A stretch of 64,000 bases of DNA from Lachnospiraceae bacterium (GTDB taxonomy: Bacteria; Bacillota; Clostridia; Lachnospirales; Lachnospiraceae): NCBI GenBank assembly GCA_022510745.1, contig JAFLSY010000002.1, positions 248,001 through 312,000 of the forward strand. Direction: 5' to 3'. Below the pieces are notes generated by a model. It saw only the letters and a program-made list of their open reading frames with translations. It had not been told where the DNA came from and did no database searches. The position numbers and the translations under genes were made by a program. Shown one piece after another: positions 26,401 to 36,897 of the stretch; position 1 is the stretch's first letter; each line of letters opens with the position of its first letter.

Positions 26401-27660
26401 TTATAGTGCTTCCGGTCCCGAAATTTTACCGGTCACGGCACTGGCTGCAGCCACCGCGGGACTGGCCAGATATATTTCCGAACTGATATGTCCCATACGG
26501 CCTACAAAGTTTCGATTAGTGGTGGAAACACAGCGCTCTCCCTCTGCCAGAATACCCATGTAGCCGCCAAGACAAGGACCGCAGGTAGGCGTACTCACTA
26601 CTGCACCTGCCTCGATAAAGGTCTTCAACAGCCCTTCTTCCATGGCATCCATATAGATTTTCTGGGTAGCAGGAATAATGATGCAGCGCATGCCCTTAGC
26701 CACATGACGGCCCTTTAAAACCTCTGCAGCCGTACGCAGATCATCCAGTCTTCCGTTGGTACAGGAACCGATCACCACCTGATCCACCGCAATCTCATCA
26801 ATCTCATCAATCGTATGGGTGTTTTCCGGAAGATGAGGGAATGCTACCGTGGATTTTAAAGTGGAGAGATCAATGGTATACTCCTCATCATACTGTGCGT
26901 CCGCATCCGCTTCATATACGGTATAGGGACGTGTGGAATGCTCTGCCATATAAGCTTTTGCTGCTTCGTCTACCGGGAAAATGCCGTTCTTGGCTCCGGC
27001 CTCAATTGCCATATTGGCAATGGTGAAACGGTCATCCATGGACAGATTTGCAATGCCGTCCCCAACAAATTCCAGAGATTTATACAGTGCGCCGTCCACA
27101 CCGATCATACCGATAATATGTAAGATCACATCTTTGCCGGAAACCCATTTAGAGGGCTTGCCGGTCAGTGTAAACTTGATTGCGGAAGGCACTTTGAACC
27201 ATGCTTTGCCGGTAGCCATGCCAGCCGCCATATCAGTACTCCCCACACCTGTGGAAAACGCGCCAAGTGCGCCGTAAGTACAGGTATGGGAGTCCGCACC
27301 GATGATCACGTCACCGGCTACCGTCAGTCCTTTCTCGGGAAGCAGCGCATGCTCAATGCCCATCTCTCCTACTTCAAAATAGTTGGTAATTTCATTCCTG
27401 CGGGCAAATTCCCGTACGCATTTGCAATGTTCCGCAGATTTAATATCCTTATTAGGGACAAAATGATCCGGTACCAGTGCTATTTTATCCTTATCAAATA
27501 CACCGTCCACCTTCATTTTTTCCATTTCCTTAATGGCAACCGGACTGGTAATATCATTCCCCAGCACCAAATCCAAATCCGCCTCTATCAGCTGGCCTGC
27601 CTCCACGGATGCAAGATGTGCATGGGCAGCCAGAATTTTCTGTGTCATTGTCATTCCCAT
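26401..27660 (-). CDS. leuC: 3-isopropylmalate dehydratase large subunit
   Basis: LeuC is the aconitase-fold subunit holding the [4Fe-4S] cluster of isopropylmalate isomerase. The 419-residue protein is the short, clostridial/archaeal type. The cluster ligands are seen in VIGSCTNGR and TCGPCLGG, and substrate and aconitase signatures appear as [15 protein letters not shown]. The ATG has AGGAGG at seven bases. It begins the leuCD unit about 44 nt after a predicted start site. The related homoaconitase/methylmalate family cannot be excluded, but pairing with ilv genes nearby supports leucine synthesis. Confidence 0.94.
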   Translation of the reverse strand: MGMTMTQKILAAHAHLASVEAGQLIEADLDLVLGNDITSPVAIKEMEKMKVDGVFDKDKIALVPDHFVPNKDIKSAEHCKCVREFARRNEITNYFEVGEMGIEHALLPEKGLTVAGDVIIGADSHTCTYGALGAFSTGVGSTDMAAGMATGKAWFKVPSAIKFTLTGKPSKWVSGKDVILHIIGMIGVDGALYKSLEFVGDGIANLSMDDRFTIANMAIEAGAKNGIFPVDEAAKAYMAEHSTRPYTVYEADADAQYDEEYTIDLSTLKSTVAFPHLPENTHTIDEIDEIAVDQVVIGSCTNGRLDDLRTAAEVLKGRHVAKGMRCIIIPATQKIYMDAMEEGLLKTFIEAGAVVSTPTCGPCLGGYMGILAEGERCVSTTNRNFVGRMGHISSEIYLASPAVAAASAVTGKISGPEAL

Positions 27661-27710
27661 GACAGTTCCTCCTTCATTTTATAAATTCTCACAAATGATT
27701 GTCTCCTCAA

Positions 27711-27739
27711 ATTTTATCACGGGCGCTTCTATTCTTCAA
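27711..27739 (-). promoter_or_regulatory. Probable leuCD promoter
   Basis: On the minus strand TTGAAG (27734-27739) is followed after 17 nt by TAAAAT (27711-27716) with TG one base before the -10. The leader to leuC is about 44 nt, too short for a T-box or leader-peptide attenuator. Confidence 0.65.
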
Positions 27740-27767
27740 GAGGTACTATGCTATGAATAAATATCCC

Positions 27768-27800
27768 GGATATATTTTCAGGATATATTTTCAGGCAATT
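27768..27800 (-). promoter_or_regulatory. Tandem 13-nt repeats forming two CodY-like boxes upstream of leuCD
   Basis: A perfect 13-nt direct repeat (GGATATATTTTCA at 27768-27780 and 27781-27793, plus strand) gives, on the minus strand, AATTGCCTGAAAATA (27786-27800) and TATATCCTGAAAATA (27773-27787). They match the CodY consensus AATTTTCWGAAAATT at 12 and 11 of 15 positions. They lie about 35-60 nt upstream of the -35. Binding is inferred; a CodY gene is not in this window. Confidence 0.4.
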
Positions 27801-27806
27801 CATCCC

Positions 27807-27838
27807 AAAAATCCCGGGGAAATTACCCCGGGATTTTT
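27807..27838. terminator. Terminator of the two-component operon
   Basis: Perfect 13-bp arms (AAAAATCCCGGGG) around a 6-nt loop, with A5/T5 at the ends, 6 nt after the histidine kinase stop. It insulates the leuCD promoter from the kinase gene. Confidence 0.85.
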
Positions 27839-27844
27839 AAGAAC

Positions 27845-30097
27845 TTACACATAAGAATGACTACAGGAAAAGGTCAAGATCACTTTAAATAAATCCCCAT
27901 CGCTCTCCAATTTGAAGTCACCGCCCTGCAGCTGTGTCAGGCTTTTCGCAATTGCCAGTCCCAGTCCGCTGCCTTCCGTATTACGAGAGACATCCCCTCT
28001 GACAAAACGCTCTGCCAGATCAGATACATCCACAGTGATTTCCGAAGCGGAAATATTCTTTAAAGATATCACAATGCGGTCCTCAGCCACCTTGCCCTGC
28101 ACATATACCCTGGTTCCGGACATCGCATACTTTGAAATATTTTGAAATAGGTTTTCAAAAATACGATAGGTCTTCTGACTGTCCAAAGATACGATCACCT
28201 TTTCCTCAGGCAGTTCCATCCGTACATCCAGTCCCGCTTCCTCTAACTTGTCGGACATTTCTAACCTGACCTGCTTTACCAGATGACAGATATCTATGTT
28301 CATATATCGCAGATTTACATTGCCGCTGGTAGCCTTGCTGACTTCAAACAGATCCTCGATCAATACTTTAAGCCGCAGAGCCTTCCGTTCCAAAATATCC
28401 AGATATTCCTTCTTCTGTTCCTCTGTGGTATTCTCATCCTTCATTAAGTCCACATAGGTGGTAATAGCCGTCAGTGGAGTTTTTAAGTCATGGGATACAT
28501 TGGTGATCAGCTCCGTTTTCATTCTCTGGCTCCTTACTTCCGCTTCCACCGCATTTCTAAAGCCACCCTGAATCGTTAACAGTTCCTCCTTTATGGGATT
28601 AAACATCCCCAGATCTTCTTTCATTTCCACGTTTAAGTTTCCTTCGGAAATCTGGTGAATCCTAAACAAAAGCAGCTGATATTTCTTCTGAATTCTGCTT
28701 ACATATATTTTTAACAGGACATACAGCACGATGGAATAGATTATCGTTACAGGCAGACCTCCCACCCACATCAGGCAGATGCAAAACAGGATCAGAGCAT
28801 TGACCACTACCACCTTGATAATGGTTCGCCGTACTTTTTTAGAAATGACGATACTCTCCCATTCATCCTGCATTTTTATAAACCGTCTTTTACAGAACGG
28901 GAAAAATTGATAGATCAAGCTATGCTCTTTAATATATCTCTTAATCCTCTTTTCAAATAAAGGTCTTAAGCATATCCCCAGATAAAAGGCCAACAATAAC
29001 AGCAGATACAGAAACCCTCCATGCTGCAGCCATGCAGCCGCATCTGCCATTCTTTCGGAAATGCCCAGAATATTCTGTATTCCCGCAGTATTCAGGCCTT
29101 CTAAAAGACGTGCTATTTCATATACAAACTCACCCGAAAATGCACATAACAGCACTAAAAGAAAGATTACCAACTCCAAGGGCAGCCTGAATATCCTATA
29201 AGCGGATAAAGATTTTCCTGCCAGCTTCTGCAGGGGCAGAAAAAGAGCAAAGAGACCTACAAAAAGGCATGCTGCCAGAATCCAATTGAGAACGCCGGAA
29301 TCCTCATATACGCTGTAAATAGACAAGATGGGAAAATAACCCAGTTCTCCATGTGTTATCTGATCCCATGTCTTTTTCGTAATGCCATAAATAATACGGC
29401 AGTTTCGAGGACCGTTCCCATATTGCACAATATCGAACTGCCCATATCTAAATACACTGGCTCCGCTGGAACGCAGATATTCCTCCAACAGACTGTTTTT
29501 AATTAAAAAACAGTCGGAAGCATTTTTGATCAGCAATTCCGTATCGTTAGAATGTGCGTCTGTAATATTTGCATATCCTCTTTCATCAAATATTATTTCC
29601 AGATAATAGAAATAATCCTCCTTTACCAATCCCCCTGTCATCGTATTGCTGATGGAAATGCCGGTTTCAAGGTCCTCAATATAATAATCGCATATCCCCA
29701 TCCCTCTTATGATATTGGTTTCCACATAATTCTTCATGATACGGTCAAAAAGCTGCTTTACGCCAACAGCTGCTTCTTCCGTACCCACATAGTCCTCATC
29801 CAATCTGCTCAGACTTTTTATAAAGCCCTGTATATCGGTTATATAAAGGTCTGAATACTGTTTAGGCTCTCCCGTCAGTTTCTCCTGCAGGTTTTTATAC
29901 AGTACATAATTTCCTTTAAACAACTCCCTTAAACCATCTCCATACTCAAACGGAGTCTGTCGATTGCTTTTTGCATACTCTTTTACACTGCCGTAAGTAC
30001 TCATTATGATAATTGTCGCTAAAAGCGGTATAAACAGTGAAACTATGATAAACCATAATAATTTGTTTCTTTTTTCCTGTATTCCTTTATCCGGCAT
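27845..30097 (-). CDS. Sensor histidine kinase with multi-helix membrane region
   Basis: The 750-residue kinase has an N-terminal helix (about 13-33), an extracytoplasmic sensor of about 230 residues without recognised domain, then a group of hydrophobic helices (about 265-400) and two more near 430-470. The cytoplasmic end has the phospho-acceptor SHDLKTPLT (His about 530), N box FQNISKYA, and G boxes ERFVRGD and GSGLGLAIAKS, so kinase function should be intact. The signal is unknown. It follows its OmpR-type regulator by 22 nt and is closed by a terminator. Resemblance of the membrane region to VanS/7TM-like kinases is only general. Confidence 0.88.
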   Translation of the reverse strand: MPDKGIQEKRNKLLWFIIVSLFIPLLATIIIMSTYGSVKEYAKSNRQTPFEYGDGLRELFKGNYVLYKNLQEKLTGEPKQYSDLYITDIQGFIKSLSRLDEDYVGTEEAAVGVKQLFDRIMKNYVETNIIRGMGICDYYIEDLETGISISNTMTGGLVKEDYFYYLEIIFDERGYANITDAHSNDTELLIKNASDCFLIKNSLLEEYLRSSGASVFRYGQFDIVQYGNGPRNCRIIYGITKKTWDQITHGELGYFPILSIYSVYEDSGVLNWILAACLFVGLFALFLPLQKLAGKSLSAYRIFRLPLELVIFLLVLLCAFSGEFVYEIARLLEGLNTAGIQNILGISERMADAAAWLQHGGFLYLLLLLAFYLGICLRPLFEKRIKRYIKEHSLIYQFFPFCKRRFIKMQDEWESIVISKKVRRTIIKVVVVNALILFCICLMWVGGLPVTIIYSIVLYVLLKIYVSRIQKKYQLLLFRIHQISEGNLNVEMKEDLGMFNPIKEELLTIQGGFRNAVEAEVRSQRMKTELITNVSHDLKTPLTAITTYVDLMKDENTTEEQKKEYLDILERKALRLKVLIEDLFEVSKATSGNVNLRYMNIDICHLVKQVRLEMSDKLEEAGLDVRMELPEEKVIVSLDSQKTYRIFENLFQNISKYAMSGTRVYVQGKVAEDRIVISLKNISASEITVDVSDLAERFVRGDVSRNTEGSGLGLAIAKSLTQLQGGDFKLESDGDLFKVILTFSCSHSYV

Positions 30098-30119
30098 TTG
30101 ATACCCTCACCTTTCTACA

Positions 30120-30827
30120 CTATTGCTTTTCAATCTTATATCCTACGCCCCAGACAACTTTTAAATATTTTGGATTTCTGGGGTCAATTTCAATCTTCTC
30201 CCTGATATTTCGTACATGCACCATAATGGTATCGGTGTTGACCGCTTTTTCGTTCCAGATTCTTTCATAGATTTCATCCGCAGAAAATACCCGCCCCGGA
30301 TTTTTAATGAGCAGCTGGACAATCTTAAATTCCATAGGTGTCATTTTCACCGGTTTTCCGTCCACGGATACCTCCACCGTTTCTTCATTCAGTTCCAACC
30401 CTCCTATGGTAAATACATGCTCGTTAGGTTCTTTTTTTGTGGCATTTGAGTATTGTGAATATCTGCGCAGCTGGGAATGCACCCTGGCTAAGAGTTCCAT
30501 GGGTGTAAAGGGCTTGGTGACGTAGTCGTCAGCGCCCATATTCAATCCCAGTATTTTATCCACCTCTTCCGATTTAGCCGAAAGCATGATAACGGGAAAC
30601 TCCAGTCCTTCTTCCCGCATTTTCATTAACATGGTCATGCCGTCCATCACAGGCATCATAATATCCACGATGGCCAGATGGATTTCCGTCTCCTTCGCTG
30701 CTTTAAGCCCCTCTGCACCATTGGCCGCCTGTACCACCTCATAACCTTGATTCCTTAAATAGATTTCAATGCCTTCTCTGATTTCCTTATCGTCTTCTAC
30801 AATTAAAATGCGATGCTTCTCTTCCAT
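30120..30827 (-). CDS. OmpR/PhoB-family response regulator
   Basis: The receiver domain (residues 1-120) has the acidic pair EDD, phospho-acceptor Asp in AIVDIMMPVMDG, Thr/Ser in MLSAKS and Lys in VTKPFTPMELLARV. The C-terminal winged helix (about 135-235) has the MTPMEFKIVQLLIKNPGRVFS and DTIMVHVRNIREKIE elements typical of OmpR proteins. It is cotranscribed with the kinase. I place the start at ATG 30827; TTG six bases upstream has better spacing to GAGGG and is an alternative. GTG 30872 is unlikely because it would begin close to the predicted promoter. Confidence 0.93.
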   Translation of the reverse strand: MEEKHRILIVEDDKEIREGIEIYLRNQGYEVVQAANGAEGLKAAKETEIHLAIVDIMMPVMDGMTMLMKMREEGLEFPVIMLSAKSEEVDKILGLNMGADDYVTKPFTPMELLARVHSQLRRYSQYSNATKKEPNEHVFTIGGLELNEETVEVSVDGKPVKMTPMEFKIVQLLIKNPGRVFSADEIYERIWNEKAVNTDTIMVHVRNIREKIEIDPRNPKYLKVVWGVGYKIEKQ

Positions 30828-30889
30828 CTTCAAAACCGTCCCTCTTAATTCTACGGCAGAAGACTCTCCCACCTGCCGTTTGCAATTCC

Positions 30890-30918
30890 ATTATATTGTC
30901 CCCTTTCCTTTTTCGCAA
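30890..30918 (-). promoter_or_regulatory. Promoter of the response regulator/kinase operon
   Basis: On the minus strand TTGCGA (30913-30918) and a perfect TATAAT (30890-30895) are separated by 17 nt, about 55 nt before the regulator start. Confidence 0.65.
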
Positions 30919-30950
30919 TCATATATGAAAAATACAAATTTGGAGCATAG

Positions 30951-30984
30951 AAAAAACCAAAGAATTTCTAAAGAATTTCTCTGG
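30951..30984 (-). terminator. Terminator of the ABC exporter gene
   Basis: On the minus strand a 28-nt imperfect hairpin (30957-30984; eight pairs, one mismatch, three pairs) is followed by six T residues. The hairpin is built from an 11-nt direct repeat (AAAGAATTTCT twice). Between it and the exporter stop lies a 15-nt AT-rich sequence repeated at 17-nt spacing (31002-31016 and 31019-31033). Confidence 0.65.
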
Positions 30985-31044
30985 CTTTTTCCCATTTATA
31001 AAAATAAATGTTTTATATAAATAAATGTTTTATGTGAAAAAATA

Positions 31045-32892
31045 TTAACTCTGTATCATTTTCATTTTATAAAACTCACCTTTTAAAGCCATCAACTCCT
31101 CAAAGGTGCCATATTCCAAACAGCGGCCGTCCGCTATGACTGCGATTTTGTCCGCATCCCGTATGGTGGAAAGCCTGTGGGCTACAATAAATGTGGTGCG
31201 TCCCCTTGTCAGATTCTGCAATGCCTGTTGAATCAGTTTCTCCGAAATACTGTCCAGTGCGGAGGTAGCCTCATCTAAGACGATGACCTTCGGATCGCGT
31301 ATGAGCGCTCTTGCAATAGCGATTCTCTGACGCTGACCTCCTGAGAGTTTTCCTCCATGCTCACCCACCTGTGTATCCAGTCCTTCCGGCAGGGAATCAA
31401 CAAATTCCTGCAGGTTGGCCGCCCGAATCACCTCTTTCAGCTTCTCTTCCGATACATCCGTACAACCGTAGACAATGTTGTCACGTATGGTTCCCGAAAA
31501 TAGAATGGAGGTCTGGGGCACTACCGCCAGATGCTTTCTGTAAGTCCGTAAATCTATCTTACATAAATCCTTCCCGTCCATAAGAACACATCCATCTTCC
31601 GCCAGATGGAAACCGATCACCAAATTGAGAATCGTGGATTTCCCGGCGCCAGACTCTCCCACCAACGCAATGGTTTCTCCTTTAGCAACCTGCAGATTCA
31701 GATGATTTAGGACCTGAGAGTCCGTATTCTTATAGTGAAAACTCACATCTTTAAATTCAAAGCTACCATTTACTTCCGTTAACTGCTCCTTGCCTTCGTT
31801 TCTTTCCACATCGTCGGAAAGCAGCACTTCTCCGATGGAATTGACGGATTCAATGCCTTTCGTAATGGTAGGCAGTAACGTCACGATAGCGGATACCTGA
31901 TTGACCACGGTTGCAAAATAGCTCTGATAAAGCGTAATGTCTCCGGCCAAAATCCTGCCCCGCAGAGCCAGATAGCCGGTGAAGGCCAGACAGATCACCT
32001 GAAAGACCTGAAAGATGGCCCATCCTACGGAACCGAAGAGCGCCTGTACCAAATCCAGCTTGTAGCCCTTTTCTGCCACGGCAAACAACTGTCCGCTCAT
32101 TTTATCCACTTCTTCATCTTCAAGCGCATGGGCCCTGGTAACCGGTACCAGTTCCACCATTTCCATGACCCGGGCGGAGGTTTCTTCCATCTCTTTACGG
32201 AACTCATTGTTTCTGGTTTTCATGACGCTGCGGAAAGTCACCATCGTAACGGCTGCCACCGGTGCCGTCACTAAGAAAAAGAAAAAAACTATCAGACTCT
32301 TAGATACCGTTACCACCAGTGCGACTCCGATATTCAGGGCAATATTCAAAATGCTTAAAAACATCTGGGTGGAAAGATTCTCCACTGCCTCCACATCCCG
32401 CATGATCTTACTCTGCAGTCTGCCGGACTGGGTCTCTACATGATAGGAAATGGAAAGCTGCTGTAATTTTCTGATCAGAGCCTTTCTCAAGCCTGTTTCC
32501 GCATAGCGGGTTGCCAGACTCTTATAAGAAGTATACAGGTAATTCATGGGAATATTTAAGGCTATCAGACCTGTTTCCAACACTGCATAAAACAGGATAT
32601 TCCGCAGCGTGTTTGGATTGTGCGATGTCACATCGTTGATGATATTTGCAGTCAGAATGGGAAGTACCCATACACAGGCATGCTTGATAAAAAAGCAGAT
32701 AACCGCCAGCACAAATTTGTGATAATTTCCTTTATACAGGGAAATCAGTATGCGAATTGGATGCCCCATATGACACCTATAACTTTCTAAAAACCAGCTT
32801 TCCGTATCCTGCATTTTTCTGGGAGTTGTTTTTTTCTCAAAATCCTTCATAGTGTCTCTCATTCTATCTAATTTCAATTTCAGACGTATCAT
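31045..32892 (-). CDS. ABC exporter, fused membrane and ATPase domains (MsbA/LmrA type)
   Basis: The protein joins six membrane helices (about residues 50-350) to a nucleotide-binding domain with Walker A GESGAGKST, signature LSGGQRQRIAIARAL, Walker B VIVLDEATSALD and switch His in VAHRLST. It is a complete half-transporter that would act as a homodimer. The substrate (lipid, drug or peptide) cannot be told. The N terminus is uncertain: a strong AGGAGGG (near 32928) is too far from ATG 32892, and later ATGs occur within 11-16 codons; the earliest frame start is 32946. It stands alone between the ilvC and two-component terminators. Confidence 0.88.
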   Translation of the reverse strand: MIRLKLKLDRMRDTMKDFEKKTTPRKMQDTESWFLESYRCHMGHPIRILISLYKGNYHKFVLAVICFFIKHACVWVLPILTANIINDVTSHNPNTLRNILFYAVLETGLIALNIPMNYLYTSYKSLATRYAETGLRKALIRKLQQLSISYHVETQSGRLQSKIMRDVEAVENLSTQMFLSILNIALNIGVALVVTVSKSLIVFFFFLVTAPVAAVTMVTFRSVMKTRNNEFRKEMEETSARVMEMVELVPVTRAHALEDEEVDKMSGQLFAVAEKGYKLDLVQALFGSVGWAIFQVFQVICLAFTGYLALRGRILAGDITLYQSYFATVVNQVSAIVTLLPTITKGIESVNSIGEVLLSDDVERNEGKEQLTEVNGSFEFKDVSFHYKNTDSQVLNHLNLQVAKGETIALVGESGAGKSTILNLVIGFHLAEDGCVLMDGKDLCKIDLRTYRKHLAVVPQTSILFSGTIRDNIVYGCTDVSEEKLKEVIRAANLQEFVDSLPEGLDTQVGEHGGKLSGGQRQRIAIARALIRDPKVIVLDEATSALDSISEKLIQQALQNLTRGRTTFIVAHRLSTIRDADKIAVIADGRCLEYGTFEELMALKGEFYKMKMIQS

Positions 32893-32981
32893 AATAAAGC
32901 TAATAAAAACTCTTTCATCCCTCCTACTATAACATACAATTTTCATCCCATAATATAAGAGATTTATCTAATTTAATAAAA

Positions 32982-33022
32982 AAGAGCAGATAATTTGCGA
33001 CTCTGCACAATTATCTGCTCTT
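32982..33022 (-). terminator. Terminator of the ilv operon
   Basis: Perfect 14-bp arms (AAGAGCAGATAATT at 32982-32995 and its complement at 33009-33022) with a 13-nt loop are followed on the minus strand by a T-rich run. It lies 13 nt after the ilvC stop codon. Confidence 0.88.
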
Positions 33023-33035
33023 CAACTTCTTTAGA

Positions 33036-34133
<1,098 letters not shown>

Positions 34134-34634
34134 CTATTCTATGTAGGTAACATTTTCCGTGCCGCGGCCAAGTCCTGCGATGCCGGTTCTGGCAAGTTCC
34201 AAAATCTCATAGCCATCTAAAAGACTGATAAAAGCTTCTATCTTGGCCTGATTACCCGTCATTTCTACAATGAGGCTGTCCGCAGCCACATCCACGATAT
34301 TGGCACGGAAAATACCGGCAAGGGAAATCACTCCCTGCCTCTCGTTGGCCATTGCCCGTACCTTTACCATAGCCAATTCTCTGTATACGCTGTCGTCCGG
34401 CCGCAGTTCCTTAATGTCTCTGACATCCACCAGCTTGGCAACTTGCTTTTCTATCTGTTCCAGAATCTGGTCGTCACCGCTTGTAACAATGGTAATACGG
34501 CTGAATCTGGGATCTGCCGTCACACCTGCCGTAATGCTCTCAATATTGTATCCTCTTCTGGAAAACAGACCGGTAATACGACTCAATACACCTGATTTAT
34601 TATCCGCTAACAGCTGAAATACTTTTCTTTGCAA
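34134..34634 (-). CDS. ilvN: Acetolactate synthase small (regulatory) subunit, second copy
   Basis: The N-terminal ACT domain (KSGVLSRITGLFSRRGYNIESITAG) binds branched-chain amino acids for feedback inhibition, and the C-terminal part contains the catalytic-subunit activation region. TTG 34634 is preferred: GGAGG is eight bases upstream and the start aligns with typical IlvN proteins, whereas GTG 34649 has a weaker site. It is the second of two tandem ilvN genes that share about a third of residues by eye, retaining GLFSRR, EQIEKQ and ARTG blocks. It is followed by ilvC. Confidence 0.88.
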   Translation of the reverse strand: MQRKVFQLLADNKSGVLSRITGLFSRRGYNIESITAGVTADPRFSRITIVTSGDDQILEQIEKQVAKLVDVRDIKELRPDDSVYRELAMVKVRAMANERQGVISLAGIFRANIVDVAADSLIVEMTGNQAKIEAFISLLDGYEILELARTGIAGLGRGTENVTYIE

Positions 34635-34697
34635 AATCTCATCCTCCACTGGAATTCATTCCTTAATTTCTAACTATAGCAATACTTTTCCTGCTTG

Positions 34698-35186
34698 TCA
34701 ACCATCGCTCTCCGTACACTTTGTCAAGGCAAGGGTTCCCGTGCGGGCTACTTCCACAATGCTGATGGAAGAAAGCATCCCCAGAAAGAGTCTGGTACGC
34801 TCCGGTATATCGCAGACCTGAATCATCATTTGGTTTTTCGACATATCCACAATATCTGCCTTCATGACCTCGCAGATTTCCATAATTTCCCTGCGGGTGC
34901 TCTTGTTATATTTGACTTTTACAAGCATCAGTTCCCTGCTGATGCTCTGGGTCTCATCAAAGGTGCGTACCTTGATCACATCCAGCTTTTTATTAAGCTG
35001 CTTCTCAATCTGTTCAATGGTACGTTCGTTGCCGCTGCTCACGATCGTCATACAGGAAACAGCGGAATCATCGGTTTCTCCCACAGCCAGACTGTCTATA
35101 TTAAAGCATCTGCGGGAAAAGAGTCCGGCCACCTTGCACAGCACACCGGAACGATTCTCCACCAGTACGGAATATATCTTCTTCAT
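34698..35186 (-). CDS. ilvN: Acetolactate synthase small (regulatory) subunit, first copy
   Basis: A 162-residue ACT-domain protein starting at ATG 35186 (AAGGAAGAG upstream), 17 nt after ilvB. It has RSGVLCKVAGLFSRRCFNIDSLAVG in the ACT domain and IEQIEKQLNKKLDVIKVR in the linker. It differs from the next gene at many positions and ends in LTKCTESDG. It is the copy immediately adjacent to the catalytic subunit; a division of labour between the two regulators is an inference. Confidence 0.88.
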   Translation of the reverse strand: MKKIYSVLVENRSGVLCKVAGLFSRRCFNIDSLAVGETDDSAVSCMTIVSSGNERTIEQIEKQLNKKLDVIKVRTFDETQSISRELMLVKVKYNKSTRREIMEICEVMKADIVDMSKNQMMIQVCDIPERTRLFLGMLSSISIVEVARTGTLALTKCTESDG

Positions 35187-35203
35187 AATAAATCTCTTCC
35201 TTT

Positions 35204-36820
35204 CTACTTCACCAGATCCATGGGATCTATCAGGCATTCCAGAAGCATGGTTTCATCCTTCTTTAAAAATTCATCCAGCACCGCTTCCATATTCTGTCCG
35301 TCCTTTAAGCGCAGGAAAGGAATATCATAGGCCGCTGCCAGTTTTTCCAAATCAGGACTTCCGGACAAATCCACCACCGAATAGTTATCCTTGTAGGTAT
35401 AGTGCTGATACTCCCTCACCATGCCAAGATAATTATTCTTTAAGACAATGATCTTCACGGGTACCTGATGCTGCCTGATCGTGGCAAGCTCCATCATGGA
35501 CATTTGGAAGGAGCCGTCTCCGCAGACCGCAATGACCTGCTTGTCCATAGCGGCCAGTTTTGCCCCCATGGCGGCCGGAATGGAGTAGCCCATGGTACCC
35601 ATACCTCCGGAGGTCATAAACCTTCCCTGTTTTACAATATGGTAGCCACAGGACCAAATCTGATTCTGCCCCACGTCCGCAACATAGACGCCGTCTTCTT
35701 TCATTTTTTCGGAAAGTCTGGTGATAAAAGCCGCAGGATCCACATAGGCCGGATTGGGATTTCTCTTATTTTCCATGCTGTCACGGTATCCGTCCAAAGT
35801 CTCGATCCACGCCTCATGCTCGCAGGTAAAATCCTGTTCTAGAAAATCTCTGAAAATGTGTCCCGCATCCCCTACCAGAGGTATGGTGGGACCTGCATTT
35901 TTACCGATTTCCGCAGGGTCTACATCCATATGCACTAACACCTTGTTCTGGGTGATCAGATCCGGCTGACTGACAGCTCTGTCAGCTACTCTGGCACCGA
36001 CCATAATGAGCAGATCGGATTCGTTCATGGCTTTGTTGGCATAGGCCTTACCGTTATTTCCTACCATACCGTAATACAACGGATGTTTCGTAGGCATCAC
36101 ACCGATTCCCATCATAGTGGAAACCACGGGAATACGGTGTTTTTCCGCAAACTGCCGCAGTTCCTCCTGTGCTTCGCTCAAAAGAACACCGCCGCCTGCA
36201 CAGATAATGGGACGTTTTGCGTGCTCTAACTCTTTCACCACCTTCTTAATCTGCACGGCATGTCCTTTTACCGTTGGCTTATAAGTGCGCAGCGCCACTT
36301 CTTCCGGATAGGAAAAATGGCTGATAGCCGCATTCTGTATATCAATGGGCACATCGATCAATACCGGCCCTTTTCTGCCCGTATTGGCAATATAAAAAGC
36401 TTCCTTAAAGATTCTTGGAATATCCTGCACATTCTTTACCAGATAGCTGTACTTTACAAAGGATTCCACCGCTCCTGTGATATCGGCCTCCTGAAAGACA
36501 TCACTGCCTAAGAGCTCACTGTTGACCTGACCGGTAATGCAGATAAGGGGGATACTGTCTGCAAAAGCGGTTGCAATACCCGTTATGACATTGGTGGCAC
36601 CCGGACCGCTGGTTACAGCACAGACTCCCGGCTTTCCTGTCATTCTTGCCATACCGCTGGCAGCATGGGCTGCATTCTGTTCGGTACGGATTAAAACCGT
36701 TCTGATATCGGATTGCAAAATACTATTATAAAAAGGACAGATGGCAACGCCCGGATAACCAAAGACAACCTCCACGCCCTCTGCTTCCAGACATTTGATC
36801 ATTGCGTCAGCACCTACCAT
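35204..36820 (-). CDS. ilvB: Acetolactate synthase catalytic subunit
   Basis: The large subunit condenses two pyruvates, or pyruvate and 2-oxobutyrate, using thiamine diphosphate, FAD and Mg. The 538-residue protein has VFGYPG and EQNAAHAASG (with the activating Glu) near the N terminus, and the thiamine/Mg motif GDGSFQMSMMEL...NNYLGM near 425-455. ATG 36820 follows AAAGGAGG; the frame start at 36850 is not preferred. It begins the operon. Confidence 0.95.
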   Translation of the reverse strand: MVGADAMIKCLEAEGVEVVFGYPGVAICPFYNSILQSDIRTVLIRTEQNAAHAASGMARMTGKPGVCAVTSGPGATNVITGIATAFADSIPLICITGQVNSELLGSDVFQEADITGAVESFVKYSYLVKNVQDIPRIFKEAFYIANTGRKGPVLIDVPIDIQNAAISHFSYPEEVALRTYKPTVKGHAVQIKKVVKELEHAKRPIICAGGGVLLSEAQEELRQFAEKHRIPVVSTMMGIGVMPTKHPLYYGMVGNNGKAYANKAMNESDLLIMVGARVADRAVSQPDLITQNKVLVHMDVDPAEIGKNAGPTIPLVGDAGHIFRDFLEQDFTCEHEAWIETLDGYRDSMENKRNPNPAYVDPAAFITRLSEKMKEDGVYVADVGQNQIWSCGYHIVKQGRFMTSGGMGTMGYSIPAAMGAKLAAMDKQVIAVCGDGSFQMSMMELATIRQHQVPVKIIVLKNNYLGMVREYQHYTYKDNYSVVDLSGSPDLEKLAAAYDIPFLRLKDGQNMEAVLDEFLKKDETMLLECLIDPMDLVK

Positions 36821-36857
36821 GATACTTCCTCCTTTGACAAAATAACGCATACAAGAT

Positions 36858-36887
36858 ATTTTAGCATAGTAAAGTAACCGAATTCAA
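36858..36887 (-). promoter_or_regulatory. Probable ilvB operon promoter
   Basis: On the minus strand TTGAAT (36882-36887) is followed after 18 nt by TAAAAT (36858-36863), with TG one base before the -10. The leader is only about 30 nt, so no T-box or attenuator can fit downstream of it. Confidence 0.55.
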
Positions 36888-36897
36888 CTATAATTTT

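Noticed and set aside
32892..32940. Nine-codon leader ORF before the ABC exporter (ATG at about 32919)
   Set aside because: AGGAGGG is only about one base from this ATG, too close for initiation, so it is not supported as a leader peptide.
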